Part shown: in pieces, positions 40,529 to 50,799 of the stretch
Layout of the letters: each line of letters opens with the position of its first letter
Numbering within the stretch: the first letter of the stretch is position 1
Assembly (NCBI RefSeq): GCF_019218285.1
Contig: NZ_JAHUZG010000001.1
Span: 1,240,001 to 1,304,000, forward strand
Length of the DNA: 64,000 nucleotides
Source of the DNA: Antarctobacter sediminis
GTDB taxonomy: Bacteria > Pseudomonadota > Alphaproteobacteria > Rhodobacterales > Rhodobacteraceae
Direction of reading: 5' to 3'
The notes under the pieces: generated by a model
What the model was told of the DNA's origin: nothing
Database searches by the model: none
Seen by the model: the letters and a program-made list of their open reading frames with translations, nothing else
Program-made: the position numbers and the translations under genes

Positions 40529-41446
40529 CTATTTGCCCCAGTTCAGGGCAACAAGATCAAGCTCACCGGCCAGTTGCAGCAGGCGTTCACGCGTGCGCGC
40601 CGTCATCGGTTTCAGAGGGTGGCGCACGTGGTCCGATCCGATCACGCCGCCCTCTTTCATCACCACCTTGCAGGCGCGCAACCCGCACTGGCGGTTTTCG
40701 TGGTTGATCAGCGGCAGGCAGCGGGTCCATTGCGCCAGCGCCGTCTGTTTGTCCCCCGCCAGATAGCTGCGGATGATGACGCCGATCTGGTCGCATTGCA
40801 GCCCCGAGGTCATCGTCCCGGTACAGCCCGCATCCAGATCCGCCAACAAGGTCGCCGCTTCTTCGCCATCGAAGGGACCGACCACATGTTCGCCGCCCGC
40901 CTCGATCAGCGCCGCCAGCTTGTCGGCGGCAAAGGGCATTTCCATCTTGAAATAGCTGACGTTTTCCAGCTCGCGCGCCATGCGCGCCAACAGCGGAACC
41001 GACATCTGGCAGCCTGACAGCGGCGCGTCCTGCACCATGATCGGGATCGAAATCGCATCGGACACGGCGCGGAACTGTTCATAGATGCCCGCCTCGGACG
41101 GGACCAGCCCGACACCATGATAGGGCGGCATCATCATGACCATCGACGCGCCCAGCGCCTGCGCCGCCTTGGCCCTTTCGACCACGATCCCGGTGTAGAA
41201 ATGACTGATCGTGACGATCACCGGCACCCGGCCCGCCACATGCTCCAGACTGATCCGCATCAGACGCGCCCGCTCCTCGTCGGACAGCACGAACTGTTCC
41301 GAATAATTGGCAAGAATGCAGATCGCATCGACACCCTGGTCGATGATGCAGTCCAGAACGCGGCGCATCCCTTCTTCGTCGACCCGGCCATCATCGTGGA
41401 AGGGGGTCGGGGCAACGGGCAGGATACCGGTCAGCGGCGTTTTCAT
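40529..41446 (-). CDS. Dihydrodipicolinate synthase/aldolase-dehydratase family protein
   Basis: A 305-residue NAL/DapA-type TIM barrel. The Schiff-base lysine is in SYFKMEM, and the Tyr of the proton relay is in MPPYHG. In this locus, beside an L-arabinonate-type dehydratase and a sugar 1-dehydrogenase, it is most likely a 2-keto-3-deoxy-sugar-acid dehydratase or aldolase (2-dehydro-3-deoxy-L-arabinonate dehydratase type), not true DapA. The start at MKTPLTGILPVAPTP is standard. It ends 5 bases from the convergent FAD oxidoreductase gene. Confidence 0.85.
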   Translation of the reverse strand: MKTPLTGILPVAPTPFHDDGRVDEEGMRRVLDCIIDQGVDAICILANYSEQFVLSDEERARLMRISLEHVAGRVPVIVTISHFYTGIVVERAKAAQALGASMVMMMPPYHGVGLVPSEAGIYEQFRAVSDAISIPIMVQDAPLSGCQMSVPLLARMARELENVSYFKMEMPFAADKLAALIEAGGEHVVGPFDGEEAATLLADLDAGCTGTMTSGLQCDQIGVIIRSYLAGDKQTALAQWTRCLPLINHENRQCGLRACKVVMKEGGVIGSDHVRHPLKPMTARTRERLLQLAGELDLVALNWGK

Positions 41447-41474
41447 GGCGGGTCCTTTCAGGGCGTCGGTTCGT

Positions 41475-42401
41475 TCAGTCAACAAAGGGGGCGGTCAGCA
41501 CACGCCGCCCCAGCAGAAATGCATCGGCCACATGTCGCAGCGGCGAAAGATCGGTGTCGCTTTGGCCGCTGGCGACCAGCTCTGCCATGCGGGCGTAAAG
41601 GCGCGGGTATTCGCCCGTCAGCGCCGGGCCGTCGGCGCTTTGCTCCACACCGTCCACGACCATGCGCGCCCCGCCGTCATGCAGCGCCAGCACGCCCTGA
41701 TCGGTTTCGACCTCGATGCTCCATGTCTGGTCGCCTTCTTGCCGCCAGTCAAAGACAGCGCTGACATCGGCACCGCCGGGATGGGCAAAGCGCAGCGCCG
41801 CCGCGATCGGCCCCTGCTTGTTTTCCGGCACCTCCAGCGTGGCCTCTGTCAGGTGGATCGGGTCGGGCAGGATCTCGGTCACGATGGACAGCGCGTTGAT
41901 GCCGGGATCAAAGACCCCAAGACCACCCGGTTCCCAGATCCAGTCCTGCCCGGGATGCCAGCGGCGCACGTCTTCTTTCCAGATGACGGACAGGCGGCGC
42001 AGGGTCTTGTCCGCCAGCCAGGCCTTGGCCGGGGCCACCATGGCCGCCTCGCGCGAATGCCACGTGGCGAACAGCGACACCCGCTGCGCCCGCGCCATTT
42101 CGCTCAGCCGGTGACATTCGGACAGCGACGCGCCGGGCGGTTTTTCCAGCATCACGTGACGGCCCGCCGCGATGGCCGAGGCGGCATAGTCAAAGCGCGG
42201 CACCGGCGGCAGGCAAAGCGAAACCACGCGAATGTCGCTGCGCCGCTCCAGCATCTCGGCGAAATCGGTATAGCTTTCGACACCGTCCACACGGCCCCGG
42301 CGCGACACGGTGGCTGCCAGAGACCAGTCCGGCGAACCGGCAATGGCCGGGACATGCTGATCGACGGCGATCTTGCCGATGCCAACAAGTGCAATTTCCA
42401 T
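41475..42401 (-). CDS. Gfo/Idh/MocA-family sugar 1-dehydrogenase
   Basis: A 308-residue NAD(P)-dependent oxidoreductase: ALVGIGKIAVDQHVPAI forms the Rossmann start, HVMLEKPPG supplies the conserved Lys, and WEPGGLGVFDPGINAL is the active-site block. It resembles L-arabinose/D-galactose 1-dehydrogenases (AraA of Azospirillum type), which fits the neighbouring dehydratase and aldolase. Its ATG shares one base with the stop codon of the upstream dehydratase gene, so it is coupled to it. Confidence 0.85.
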   Translation of the reverse strand: MEIALVGIGKIAVDQHVPAIAGSPDWSLAATVSRRGRVDGVESYTDFAEMLERRSDIRVVSLCLPPVPRFDYAASAIAAGRHVMLEKPPGASLSECHRLSEMARAQRVSLFATWHSREAAMVAPAKAWLADKTLRRLSVIWKEDVRRWHPGQDWIWEPGGLGVFDPGINALSIVTEILPDPIHLTEATLEVPENKQGPIAAALRFAHPGGADVSAVFDWRQEGDQTWSIEVETDQGVLALHDGGARMVVDGVEQSADGPALTGEYPRLYARMAELVASGQSDTDLSPLRHVADAFLLGRRVLTAPFVD

Positions 42402-44143
42402 CAATGCGAGTCCTTTCCGACGGGTGCCCCCCGGCACCCCTTTAGAAAATCGAGATCGGCGCCGGTGTCGGCGCCCTGAACATGCTGCTGGTGCAACCAT
42501 GCATAGCCGCTGCGGGCTTGTTCGTGTACCGGCGTCCAATCCGCCAGTCGCGCCGCCAGTTCATTGTCCGAAATGTCGAGGTGCAGACGGCGCGCAGGCA
42601 CGTCGACCTCGATCATGTCGCCACTGCGCACCACCGCCAGCGGCCCACCCGCCGCTGCCTCGGGCGAGGTGTGCAGGATCACCGTGCCGTAGGCGGTGCC
42701 CGACATGCGCGCGTCGGAGATGCGGATCATGTCCTTGATCCCTTTCTTCAACACCTTGGGCGGCAGACCCATGTTGCCCACCTCGGCCATGCCGGGATAG
42801 CCCTTGGGGCCGCAGTTCTTGAGCACCATGATGCAGGTTTCGTCGATGTCCAAAGCATCGTCATTGATCCGCGCCTTGTAGTCGTCGATGTCCTCGAAGA
42901 CGACGGCGCGGCCCCGGTGCTGCATCAGCTGCGGCGAGGCGGCAGAGGGTTTCAGCACCGCCCCCTTGGGCGCGAGGTTGCCCTTGAGAACCGCGATCCC
43001 GCCCTGCACGGTCAGCGGCCTGTCAACCGGCAGGATCACCTCTTCGTTCCAGTTCTTGGCGTCCTTGACCTCGTCCCAGATGGTCGTGCCCGATACGGTC
43101 AGGGCCTCCTTGTGCAGCTTGCCGCCCTCGCCCAGCCGTTTCAGCACCACGGGCAGCCCGCCTGCGTAGAAGAATTCTTCCATCAGGTAATCGCCCGAGG
43201 GCTGAAGGTTGAGGATCGTCGCCACGTCGCGGCCACAGCGGTCCCAGTCATCCAGAGTGATGTCGACACCCACACGGCCCGCGATGGCCAGCAGATGGAC
43301 TACCGTATTGGTGGATCCGCCCACAGCGCCATTGGTGCGGATCGCGTTTTCAAAGGCATCACGGGTCAGGATGTCCGAAGGTTTGAGATCATCCTTGACC
43401 ATCTGCACGATCCGCCGCCCGGTCAGTTGCGCCATGACACGGCGCCGCGCGTCCACCGCCGGGATCGCCGCATTGCCGGACAGGGCCATGCCCAGCGCCT
43501 CGCACATCGAGGCCATGCTGGACGCGGTGCCCATGGTGTTGCAGGTGCCCGAGGACCGTGTGACCGCCGCCTCGGCATCCAGAAACTCCTGCTGGGTCAT
43601 CTCGCCGGCCTTCACCGCTTCGGAAAAGCGCCACAGATGCGTGCCCGCGCCCACCCGTTCGCCCTGAAACCAGCCGTTCAGCATCGGCCCGCCGGTCACG
43701 ACGATAGACGGCAGATCGCAAGAGGCCGCCGCCATCAAAAGCGAGGGCGTGGTCTTGTCACAACCCACCATCAGCACGCAGCCATCCATGGGCTGACCAC
43801 GGATCTGTTCCTCGATCGACAGGGCGGCGAGGTTGCGGAACATCATCGCCGTGGGGCGAAAGGTGTTTTCCGAGGCGCTGAAAACAGGCACTTCGACCGG
43901 AAAGCCGCCTGCCTCCCAGACGCCCGCCTTCACCTTTTCCGCCAGTTCGCGCAGGTGCCCGTTGCAAGGGGTCAGTTCGGACCATGTGTTCAGGATGCCG
44001 ATCACCGGACGCCCATCGAACAGGTCGTCCGGATAGCCCTGGTTCTTGAGCCAGCCGCGATGATAGATCACGTCCTTGGTGCTGCCACCGTACCATTCCT
44101 GACTGCGCAGCTTGCGCGGCCACCGGGCGGGTTTGAACGCCAT
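42401..44143 (-). CDS. IlvD/Edd-family sugar-acid dehydratase
   Basis: A 580-residue dehydratase with an iron-sulfur cluster: VGCDKTTPS, SSGTCNTMGTA and GTSRMSGT-like SDARMSGTAYG blocks. Length, and the short N terminus (LRSQEWYGG), point to an L-arabinonate/D-fuconate type dehydratase rather than branched-chain IlvD. It would form 2-keto-3-deoxy-L-arabinonate after the sugar dehydrogenase and lactonase steps. It is the first gene of the catabolic set; a lactonase gene was not found in the window. Confidence 0.9.
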   Translation of the reverse strand: MAFKPARWPRKLRSQEWYGGSTKDVIYHRGWLKNQGYPDDLFDGRPVIGILNTWSELTPCNGHLRELAEKVKAGVWEAGGFPVEVPVFSASENTFRPTAMMFRNLAALSIEEQIRGQPMDGCVLMVGCDKTTPSLLMAAASCDLPSIVVTGGPMLNGWFQGERVGAGTHLWRFSEAVKAGEMTQQEFLDAEAAVTRSSGTCNTMGTASSMASMCEALGMALSGNAAIPAVDARRRVMAQLTGRRIVQMVKDDLKPSDILTRDAFENAIRTNGAVGGSTNTVVHLLAIAGRVGVDITLDDWDRCGRDVATILNLQPSGDYLMEEFFYAGGLPVVLKRLGEGGKLHKEALTVSGTTIWDEVKDAKNWNEEVILPVDRPLTVQGGIAVLKGNLAPKGAVLKPSAASPQLMQHRGRAVVFEDIDDYKARINDDALDIDETCIMVLKNCGPKGYPGMAEVGNMGLPPKVLKKGIKDMIRISDARMSGTAYGTVILHTSPEAAAGGPLAVVRSGDMIEVDVPARRLHLDISDNELAARLADWTPVHEQARSGYAWLHQQHVQGADTGADLDFLKGCRGAPVGKDSH

Positions 44144-44223
44144 CCGCTTGCCTCCCTTATGGTCAGATGCGCCGGAATCCGCGCCCTACGTGCTTGCGCA
44201 GGGCGCGCATTCGCTGTGCACCA

Positions 44224-45462
44224 TCACCCCTGTTTCGATTTGTTGTAGACGTCGAAGATCACCGCGGCGAGCAGGACCAGCCCCTTGATCATCTGCTGAT
44301 AGTCGATGCCAATGCCAAGGATCGACATGCCGTTGTTCAGCACACCCATCAGGAAGGCGCCGACCACGGCGCCGACGATCTTGCCCACCCCGCCCGACAT
44401 GGACGCACCACCGATAAAGACCGCCGCGATCACGTCCAGTTCCAGAGCAAACCCCGCCTTGGGCGTGGCCGAATTCAGGCGCGCGGCAAAGACCATGCCC
44501 GCGATCCCTGCCAGCACCCCCATGTTGACGAAGGCAAGGAAGGTCAGCCGTTCCGTCTTGATTCCCGACAGCTTGGCCGCCTTTTCGTTGCCGCCCAGCG
44601 CATAGATCCGCCGCCCGGTCACCGTGCGTTCGGTGAAGAAGGCATAGATGATCGTCAGCACACCCATGGTGATCAGCACGTTGGGCAGACCGCGAAAGGT
44701 GGACAGCTTGAACAGGATAAAGATCAACGCGACCGAAATGATGCCGATGCGGGCAAGGAAAAAGGCCTGCGGTTCTCCGGCCATGCCATAGGCCTTGTTC
44801 TGGGCGCGGGCCTTGAGTTCCATCCAGACAATCAGTGCCGCCGCCACGATCCCGGTGCCCAGCGCCAGAACATTCACGCGCTTTTGCCCCAGCAGGTTCG
44901 CCACGCTGTCGCCTACCCCTTTCGGAAAGAGGTCGGGTACAAACCCATTCGCCAGCATCTGGAATTCACGCGGGAACGGGCCCAGCGACTGTCCTTCAAG
45001 CAGCCAGAGCGAGGCTCCGCGGAACACCAGCATTCCTGCCAGCGTCACGATGAAAGACGGGATCCTCCAGTAGGCGATCCAATAGCCCTGCGCCGCGCCG
45101 ATCAGCCCGCCCGCCACAAGGCATGTGACCATGGTGACGCCGGTGGATTGTTCCCACTCCACGATCATCACCGCCGCCAGCGCGCCAATGAACCCCATGA
45201 CCGACCCGACCGAAAGGTCGATATTGCCCGAGACGATGACGATCAGCATCCCCAGCGCCATGATGACGATATAACTGTTCTGCAACAGCAGGTTGGTCAC
45301 GTTCACCGGCTTCAGCAGCGTGCCGTTCGTCACCACCTGGAAAAAGACCATGATCGCGATCAGCGCGAAAAGCAGCCCGTATTCCCGAAGGTGCCGGACA
45401 AGGTATTCACCGATCCCCTGCTTTTCGGGCGCCTCGGCCCCGTGTTCTGCAAAGTCCATCAA
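44224..45462 (-). CDS. gguB: Sugar ABC transporter permease (GguB type)
   Basis: A 412-residue permease with many membrane helices, of the MmsB/GguB group: IVIVSGNIDLSVGSVMGF, GGASMSGGVGKIVGAVVGAFLMGVLNNG (shown by its GGASMSGGVGKI motif). With GguA and ChvE it forms a monosaccharide importer. The stop of the ATPase gene lies 8 bases upstream. The ATG of a second Met (residue 2) is equally possible. Confidence 0.93.
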   Translation of the reverse strand: MMDFAEHGAEAPEKQGIGEYLVRHLREYGLLFALIAIMVFFQVVTNGTLLKPVNVTNLLLQNSYIVIMALGMLIVIVSGNIDLSVGSVMGFIGALAAVMIVEWEQSTGVTMVTCLVAGGLIGAAQGYWIAYWRIPSFIVTLAGMLVFRGASLWLLEGQSLGPFPREFQMLANGFVPDLFPKGVGDSVANLLGQKRVNVLALGTGIVAAALIVWMELKARAQNKAYGMAGEPQAFFLARIGIISVALIFILFKLSTFRGLPNVLITMGVLTIIYAFFTERTVTGRRIYALGGNEKAAKLSGIKTERLTFLAFVNMGVLAGIAGMVFAARLNSATPKAGFALELDVIAAVFIGGASMSGGVGKIVGAVVGAFLMGVLNNGMSILGIGIDYQQMIKGLVLLAAVIFDVYNKSKQG

Positions 45463-45470
45463 GAGGCCCC

Positions 45471-46991
45471 CTATTCGGTCACGATGAGCGACATGATGCG
45501 CTCCTGACTGGCGTCTTCGGCGCTCAACTCGCCCACGAAAGCGCCTTCGTTCATCACGTAGATACGGTCACACATGCCCAGCAGTTCGGGCATTTCAGAC
45601 GAGATCATCAGCACGCCTTTGCCCTGCGCAGAGAGGTCGTTGATGATTCCGTAGATTTCGAACTTCGCGCCCACGTCGATGCCGCGCGTGGGCTCGTCAA
45701 GGATCAGCACCTCGGGTTTGGCGAAAAGCCATTTCGACAGGACGACCTTTTGCTGGTTGCCGCCCGAGAGGTTCATGACCTTCTGGAAAACACCCGGCGT
45801 GCGGATGTTCAGGGCGCGGCGGTAGTCCTCGGCCACCCGCGTTTCGGCCCCTTCGTTCAGAACCTGCCCGCGCGAGACCTCTTCGAGGTTGGCCATGGTG
45901 ATGTTGCGCTGGATCGTTTCTTCAAGGATCAGGCCCAGCGATTTGCGGTCCTCGGTCACATAGGCCAGCCCGGCGTCGATGGCGCGGCTGACGGTGCTGA
46001 CATCCGCCGGCGCGCCGCCGATGCGGACCGTGCCGCTGATGTTGCGTCCATAGGACCGGCCGAACAGGCTCATGGCCAGTTCGGTGCGCCCCGCCCCCAT
46101 CAGCCCGGCGATGCCCACGACCTCGCCTGCGCGGACCGTCAGGTCAACGTCCCGGATCACCTGCCGGTCGCCGTGCAGCGGATGCCAGACGTTCCAGCCT
46201 TCGACCTCCATCAGCAGATCGCCCGCCCGCCGTTCCCGCGCCGGATAGCGGTTGGCCATGTCGCGGCCCACCATGTCACGCACGATGCGGGCCTCGGTGA
46301 TCTCTTGCGTGCCCGCCTGCATGGTTGACACGGTGGTGCCGTCGCGGATCACCGTCACCGTATCGGCCACGCGGCGCACCTCGTTCAGCTTGTGGCTGAT
46401 GATGATCTGCGTGACGCCCTGCGCCTTGAGTTCCAGCATCAGGTCCAGCAGTGCCTGACTGTCTGCCTCGGACAGCGCCGCCGTCGGTTCGTCGAGGATC
46501 AGCAGGCGCACTTCCTTGGACAACGCCTTGGCGATCTCGACAAGCTGTTGCTTGCCCACCCCCAGCTTGTCGACCAGCGTGCTGGGCGGTTCTTTCAAGC
46601 CGACCTTGCGCAGCAATTCCTCGGTGCGCCGGTTGGTTTCGCGCCAGTTGATGACACCACCGCGGGCCCGTTCATTGCCCAGAAACAGGTTCTCGGCAAT
46701 CGACAGCAGCGGCACCAGCGCCAGTTCCTGATGGATGATGATGACGCCCTGCGCCTCGGAGTCCGAGATATTGCCGAATTCCGCCAGCGCGCCGTCATAG
46801 TGGATTTCGCCGTCGTAGCTGCCCGCCGGATAGACGCCAGAGAGCACTTTCATCAGGGTCGATTTCCCGGCGCCGTTCTCACCGACCAGCGCGTGGATCT
46901 CGCCTTCTTTCACTGTCAGGTTGACCGTGTCCAGCGCCTTGACCCCAGGAAACTCCTTGGTGATCCCGCGCATTTCCAGAAGCGCCGTCAT
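45471..46991 (-). CDS. gguA: Sugar ABC transporter ATP-binding protein (GguA type)
   Basis: A 506-residue double ABC ATPase of the RbsA/MglA/GguA type, with two nucleotide-binding halves. The first has Walker [10 protein letters not shown] and signature [12 protein letters not shown] (degenerate). The second has GLMGAGRTE, then [15 protein letters not shown] and [14 protein letters not shown]. It powers monosaccharide import. The start at MTALLEMRG follows ggattgggag. It is downstream of the binding-protein gene and upstream of the permease. Confidence 0.93.
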   Translation of the reverse strand: MTALLEMRGITKEFPGVKALDTVNLTVKEGEIHALVGENGAGKSTLMKVLSGVYPAGSYDGEIHYDGALAEFGNISDSEAQGVIIIHQELALVPLLSIAENLFLGNERARGGVINWRETNRRTEELLRKVGLKEPPSTLVDKLGVGKQQLVEIAKALSKEVRLLILDEPTAALSEADSQALLDLMLELKAQGVTQIIISHKLNEVRRVADTVTVIRDGTTVSTMQAGTQEITEARIVRDMVGRDMANRYPARERRAGDLLMEVEGWNVWHPLHGDRQVIRDVDLTVRAGEVVGIAGLMGAGRTELAMSLFGRSYGRNISGTVRIGGAPADVSTVSRAIDAGLAYVTEDRKSLGLILEETIQRNITMANLEEVSRGQVLNEGAETRVAEDYRRALNIRTPGVFQKVMNLSGGNQQKVVLSKWLFAKPEVLILDEPTRGIDVGAKFEIYGIINDLSAQGKGVLMISSEMPELLGMCDRIYVMNEGAFVGELSAEDASQERIMSLIVTE

Positions 46992-47067
46992 CGCCTCTCC
47001 CAATCCCATGCGTGCCAAGGACCGCCCGCCAGATGCGACAGCGGACGGCCCCCGGGAGACACCTGCC

Positions 47068-48114
47068 TTACTTGACCTGATCCATCGTGTAGTATCCGGA
47101 TCCGATGATCACATCTTCCCAGTTGGAGAGATCGACCGAAACCGGCTCCAGCAGGTAGGACGGCACCACCTTGACGCCATTGTCATAGGTCGTGGTGTCG
47201 TTGATCTCGGGCTCGCCACCTTTCAGCAGCGCCTCGACCATGCCCACGGTCACGCGCGCCAGTTCGCGGGTGTCCTTGAAGACGGTGGAATACTGTTCGC
47301 CCGCCAGCATGGATTTGACCGACCGGATTTCGGCATCCTGCCCGGTGACGATCGGCATTTTCAGATCGCCCGAGCCATAGCCCACGCCCTTGAGCGACGA
47401 GATGATGCCAATGGACAAACCGTCATAGGGGGCCAGAACGCCATGCACCTGCTTGTCGGTGTAATGGGCGGACAACAGGTTATCCATCCGCGCCTGCGCC
47501 ACCGCGCCATCCCAGCGCAGGGTGCCGACGGTGTCCATGCCCATCTGGCCCGACACGATGTTGATGGTGCCCGCGTCAATCAGCGGTTGCAGCACCGACA
47601 TGGCCCCGTCGTAGAAGAAATAGGCGTTGTTGTCGTCGGGCGAGCCGCCGAACAGTTCAACGTTGTACGGGCCGTCCCCGAAACGTTCCTTCAACCCGTC
47701 CACAAGGCTCGACGCCTGCTGCACCCCCACCTTGAAGTTGTCGAAGGTGGCGTAATAGCTGACATATTCGCTGTCCCGGATCAGCCGGTCATAGGCGATC
47801 ACGTGAATGTCGGCGTAATAGGCGTTTTCCAGCGCGCTCGACAGGGTGGTGCCGTCGATGGCGGCAATCACCAGAACGTCGACCCCGTTGGTGATCATGT
47901 TCTCGATCTGCGCCAGCTGGTTGGGAATATCATCCTCGGCATATTGCAGGATGGTGTCATAGCCGGCTGCCTTGAACTGGGCCACCATGGATTCACCGTC
48001 CGAGATCCAACGCGACGAGGATTTGGTCGGCATGGCAATACCGACGGTTTCGGCCCAGGCGCCATGGCACGACAGCGCCAGTGCCGCCGAAGCGAGCAGA
48101 AGTTTCGTTTTCAT
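47068..48114 (-). CDS. chvE: Multiple-sugar-binding periplasmic protein ChvE
   Basis: A 348-residue ChvE/XylF-like binding protein with a Sec signal ([21 protein letters not shown]). Family blocks: [59 protein letters not shown] (shown by its VTGQDAEI motif). It binds L-arabinose, D-galactose and similar sugars in the periplasm. It is the first gene of the minus-strand chvE-gguA-gguB-dehydratase-dehydrogenase-aldolase series and divergent from a GbpR-type regulator. Confidence 0.93.
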   Translation of the reverse strand: MKTKLLLASAALALSCHGAWAETVGIAMPTKSSSRWISDGESMVAQFKAAGYDTILQYAEDDIPNQLAQIENMITNGVDVLVIAAIDGTTLSSALENAYYADIHVIAYDRLIRDSEYVSYYATFDNFKVGVQQASSLVDGLKERFGDGPYNVELFGGSPDDNNAYFFYDGAMSVLQPLIDAGTINIVSGQMGMDTVGTLRWDGAVAQARMDNLLSAHYTDKQVHGVLAPYDGLSIGIISSLKGVGYGSGDLKMPIVTGQDAEIRSVKSMLAGEQYSTVFKDTRELARVTVGMVEALLKGGEPEINDTTTYDNGVKVVPSYLLEPVSVDLSNWEDVIIGSGYYTMDQVK

Positions 48115-48195
48115 GTGTAGCCTCCCAAGGTCGGCGCCTGCCCTCCCCGGCGGCGCCTGAACGATGTTGCGGATCCAGCGGACCCGCCCAAAACC

Positions 48196-48244
48196 TATGA
48201 AAGATGCACATACCTGTAAAATTCTGATATGCGCATTTCACATA
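48196..48244. promoter_or_regulatory. Candidate LysR-type operator between chvE and gbpR
   Basis: TATGAAAGATGCACATA (48196-48212) and TATGCGCATTTCACATA (48228-48244) are approximately inverted, sharing TATG-GCAT-TTC. They sit in the divergent gap and match the expected layout of a LysR regulator binding between two promoters. The match is imperfect. Confidence 0.45.
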
Positions 48245-48267
48245 CCGTTTTTGATAAGAGGCCGGGA

Positions 48268-49185
48268 ATGGACATTGCCCGCAGGATCAAACCCGCGCAT
48301 CTGGACCTGATCTTGCGGATCGCGGAATCCCGACAGTTGCAGCTGGCCGCGCAGGCCATGGCGATCTCACAGCCCGCCGCCTCGCGCATCCTGGCCGAGA
48401 TCGAGACCAATATCGGCAGTCCGCTGTTCACCCGTCACCCCAAAGGAATGGAAGTCACCGCCGCCGGGGCCGCCTTTGTGCGTCATGCGCGGGTGATTCT
48501 GTCCGAGGTTCACACGCTGGAACATGAGCTGCGGCACCTGCAATCCGGTGCGCTTGGAGAGGTGCGGGTCGGCTCTGTCACCGGTCCCACGGTCGGCTGC
48601 CTGATGCCGGCGGTGCAGGCGGTTCTGCGCGACAGCCCCGAATTGGAAATCAGCGTCGATGTCGCGCCGTCACGCCTGTTGATCCGCGATCTGGAGGAAG
48701 GGCGCTATGATTTCGTACTGGGCCGCATTCCGCCCGGACACGACAGCCTGCTGTTCCACGTTCACCCCGCCCGGACCGAAGACGTGGCCCTGCTGATCCA
48801 TGCGACGCATCCGCTGGCCGGGCAGCGCGACGTCGAGATGCAGGCGTTGACGGGCTTTCCCTGGGTCATGCAGGAACGCGGGATGCCGATCCGGCAAGCT
48901 GTCGAAGAGGCTTTTCACACCGAAGGCGTGCCGATCCCTTCGCGCATCCTCAACAGTTCCTCGCTTCTGGTGGCGCTGTCCCAACTGGCACGGGCCGAGG
49001 CGATCGTGCCGCAGACCAACGAGGTCAAGGGCTTGCTGACACATTCCGACATCGGAGCCAACCTGACCGCGCTGCATCTGCGCCGCCCGATCGTGGTGCC
49101 GCCCTATTTCGTCCTGCGCGACGGCAGCCGCAAACTCTCGCGCGCCGCCGAACGCCTGCTGAACGAGGTGCTTAGCCGGCTGTAA
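48268..49185 (+). CDS. gbpR: LysR-family regulator, GbpR type
   Basis: A 305-residue LysR regulator. The N-terminal helix-turn-helix reads LQLAAQAMAISQPAASRILAEIE, with the LysR effector domain behind it. It is divergent from chvE, as gbpR is in Agrobacterium, where it senses sugars and activates chvE. The start at MDIARRIKPAHL is chosen; a 13-residue upstream ATG extension overlaps the promoter region. Sugars such as arabinose or galactose are the likely effectors. Confidence 0.88.
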   Translation: MDIARRIKPAHLDLILRIAESRQLQLAAQAMAISQPAASRILAEIETNIGSPLFTRHPKGMEVTAAGAAFVRHARVILSEVHTLEHELRHLQSGALGEVRVGSVTGPTVGCLMPAVQAVLRDSPELEISVDVAPSRLLIRDLEEGRYDFVLGRIPPGHDSLLFHVHPARTEDVALLIHATHPLAGQRDVEMQALTGFPWVMQERGMPIRQAVEEAFHTEGVPIPSRILNSSSLLVALSQLARAEAIVPQTNEVKGLLTHSDIGANLTALHLRRPIVVPPYFVLRDGSRKLSRAAERLLNEVLSRL

Positions 49186-49235
49186 GGCCGCGACATGCCC
49201 CGAAACGGGGAAAGCATCTGATTTTCCGGAGAGAA

Positions 49236-49322
49236 TGGTGCGGTCGAGAAGACTCGAACTTCCACGGGAGTTACCCCACAGCGACCTCAACGCTGCGCGT
49301 CTACCAATTCCGCCACGACCGC
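49236..49322 (-). tRNA. tRNA-Leu (GAG anticodon)
   Basis: An 87-base tRNA including encoded CCA. The acceptor stem is GCGGTCG/CGACCGC, the D arm carries GGTAGACGC, the anticodon stem CAGCG/CGCTG encloses TTGAGGT with anticodon GAG, and the long variable arm (TGGGGTAACTCCCG) is typical of leucine tRNA. The T arm GTTCGAGTC is present. Confidence 0.95.
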
Positions 49323-49494
49323 ACTGTCTTGACTTGGTGGGAGGCTCTCTAGCGAAGCCCGAAGCGGATGTGAAGAGGAAAAAACACCAAGGCGCAGTTT
49401 CTTCTGTCCGGGCACCCGTGCTGGACAATTCCCCCGCCGTCGTGGCATTCCCCGACATCGGAACAAGGAGGCGGGGCACTCTCCCGGTGGCGCC

Positions 49495-50166
49495 ATGGAA
49501 TGGAAGATCAGCGACGGGTTGACCAGCTACGAAGAGGCGCTGGCCTTCATGGAAGACCGCGCCGCCGCCATCGCAGAGGGCCGCGCCGAAGATTGCATCT
49601 GGCTGCTGGAACATCCGCCTTTGTACACCGCCGGCACCTCGGCCAAGGTCGAAGACCTGAAGGATCCCGACCGCTTTCCCGTTTACCCCTCCAAGCGCGG
49701 CGGGCAGTATACCTATCACGGCCCCGGCCAGCGGGTGGTCTATGTCATGATGGACGTCGCCAAGCGCGGGCGCGATGTGCGCTGTTTCGTTCAGGACCTT
49801 GAAAAATGGGTGATCGCGACGCTGGCGCAGTTCAACCTGACCGGACACATCCGCGAAGGGCGCGTCGGTGTCTGGATCGAACGGCCCGACCGTCCGCCCC
49901 TGCCCGATGGCCGCGTGGCCGAGGACAAGATCGCCGCCATAGGCATCCGCCTGCGCAAATGGGTCAGCTTTCACGGCATCTCGATCAATGTCGAACCCGA
50001 CCTGAGCCACTTTGACGGGATCGTGCCTTGCGGCATCACCGATTACGGCGTGACCTCTCTGGTGGATCTGGGACTGCCGGTGACCATGGATGATCTGGAC
50101 GTGGCGCTGCGGGCAACCTTTGACGAGGTCATGCTGGCCCCCGCCTGTGGCGACACGGCGGGCTGA
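49495..50166 (+). CDS. lipB: Octanoyl-[acyl carrier protein]:protein N-octanoyltransferase
   Basis: A 223-residue LipB. It moves octanoyl from acyl carrier protein to the lipoyl domains of dehydrogenase complexes. Conserved motifs: [12 protein letters not shown], the catalytic lysine in [15 protein letters not shown], and the catalytic cysteine in [13 protein letters not shown]. It is monocistronic beside the tRNA-Leu gene. The ligase-like protein in the fdh locus is a separate, distant relative. Confidence 0.95.
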   Translation: MEWKISDGLTSYEEALAFMEDRAAAIAEGRAEDCIWLLEHPPLYTAGTSAKVEDLKDPDRFPVYPSKRGGQYTYHGPGQRVVYVMMDVAKRGRDVRCFVQDLEKWVIATLAQFNLTGHIREGRVGVWIERPDRPPLPDGRVAEDKIAAIGIRLRKWVSFHGISINVEPDLSHFDGIVPCGITDYGVTSLVDLGLPVTMDDLDVALRATFDEVMLAPACGDTAG

Positions 50167-50208
50167 CCCCGCCCCGGCGCCAAACCGGCGCCAAACCGGC
50201 CACGAACG

Positions 50209-50238
50209 AAAAGGGGCAAGGACCGTTGTCCTCGCCCC
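50209..50238 (-). terminator. Terminator for the first DUF1127 gene
   Basis: Read on the minus strand: GGGGCGAGGAC, loop, GTCCTTGCCCC, TTTT. It sits about 105 bases after the stop codon at 50343 and also ends the lipB side. Confidence 0.6.
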
Positions 50239-50342
50239 AGGGGGCAGATGAAATTTCCCCCGCGCTTGCCTTAAATGGTCTGGTACTTGCAAAACATTCC
50301 GCAGTCCGGCGTCGGGTGGTGGCGTGCGCCGGACCGGTTGTC

Positions 50343-50549
50343 TCAGAGCTTGCCGGAAAAGACGTGGAACAGGATGTCTTCGCGGGCGATGCCGCGTCGG
50401 GTCAATTCCGCATCCGACAGGGACCGCAGGGCCTCGATCCGGGCGGTGCGCTGACGATAGCGACGATCAAAGGGCGTTTCGAACACGCGGGCGATCCGCT
50501 GACGCAGGCTGGCGCGGTTGGACACGAAGTTGTTGTCGAAATAGGCCAT
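50343..50549 (-). CDS. DUF1127 protein (copy 1)
   Basis: A 68-residue small basic protein with an arginine-rich C-terminal half ([20 protein letters not shown], shown by its [18 protein letters not shown] motif). DUF1127 proteins of alphaproteobacteria are small, abundant, and linked to RNA turnover and phosphate or carbon balance. Almost identical in layout to copy 2 at 50800-51006, and each has its own terminator. Single-gene unit. Confidence 0.88.
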   Translation of the reverse strand: MAYFDNNFVSNRASLRQRIARVFETPFDRRYRQRTARIEALRSLSDAELTRRGIAREDILFHVFSGKL

Positions 50550-50680
50550 TTTGCTCTCCCCCCATCGGGAACTGGTGTTTGGCAGATGAGCCAAATCTAG
50601 GCAAAGCGCGCCGGCGTCATAAGTCGGGCATTCATGACCGTCAGGGAATCCCGACCTCTGTCCATGCCGCCGGAGACACG

Positions 50681-50711
50681 AAAAAAGGGGGGCGCACTCA
50701 CAACGCCCCCC
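50681..50711 (-). terminator. Terminator for the second DUF1127 gene
   Basis: Minus-strand reading gives GGGGGGCG, loop, CGCCCCCC followed by TTTTTT. A clear Rho-independent terminator. Confidence 0.85.
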
Positions 50712-50799
50712 TTCTACAATCATGGAAAGAATACTGGGCCGAGGCCCGACAAAGATCTTGGTGATAAAAACCGTGACCGCGTAACGCGGTGTTGCGATC

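Noticed and set aside
48670-50292. A 540-codon minus-strand frame running through gbpR, the tRNA and lipB
   Set aside because: It crosses a tRNA gene and two well-supported genes in antisense.
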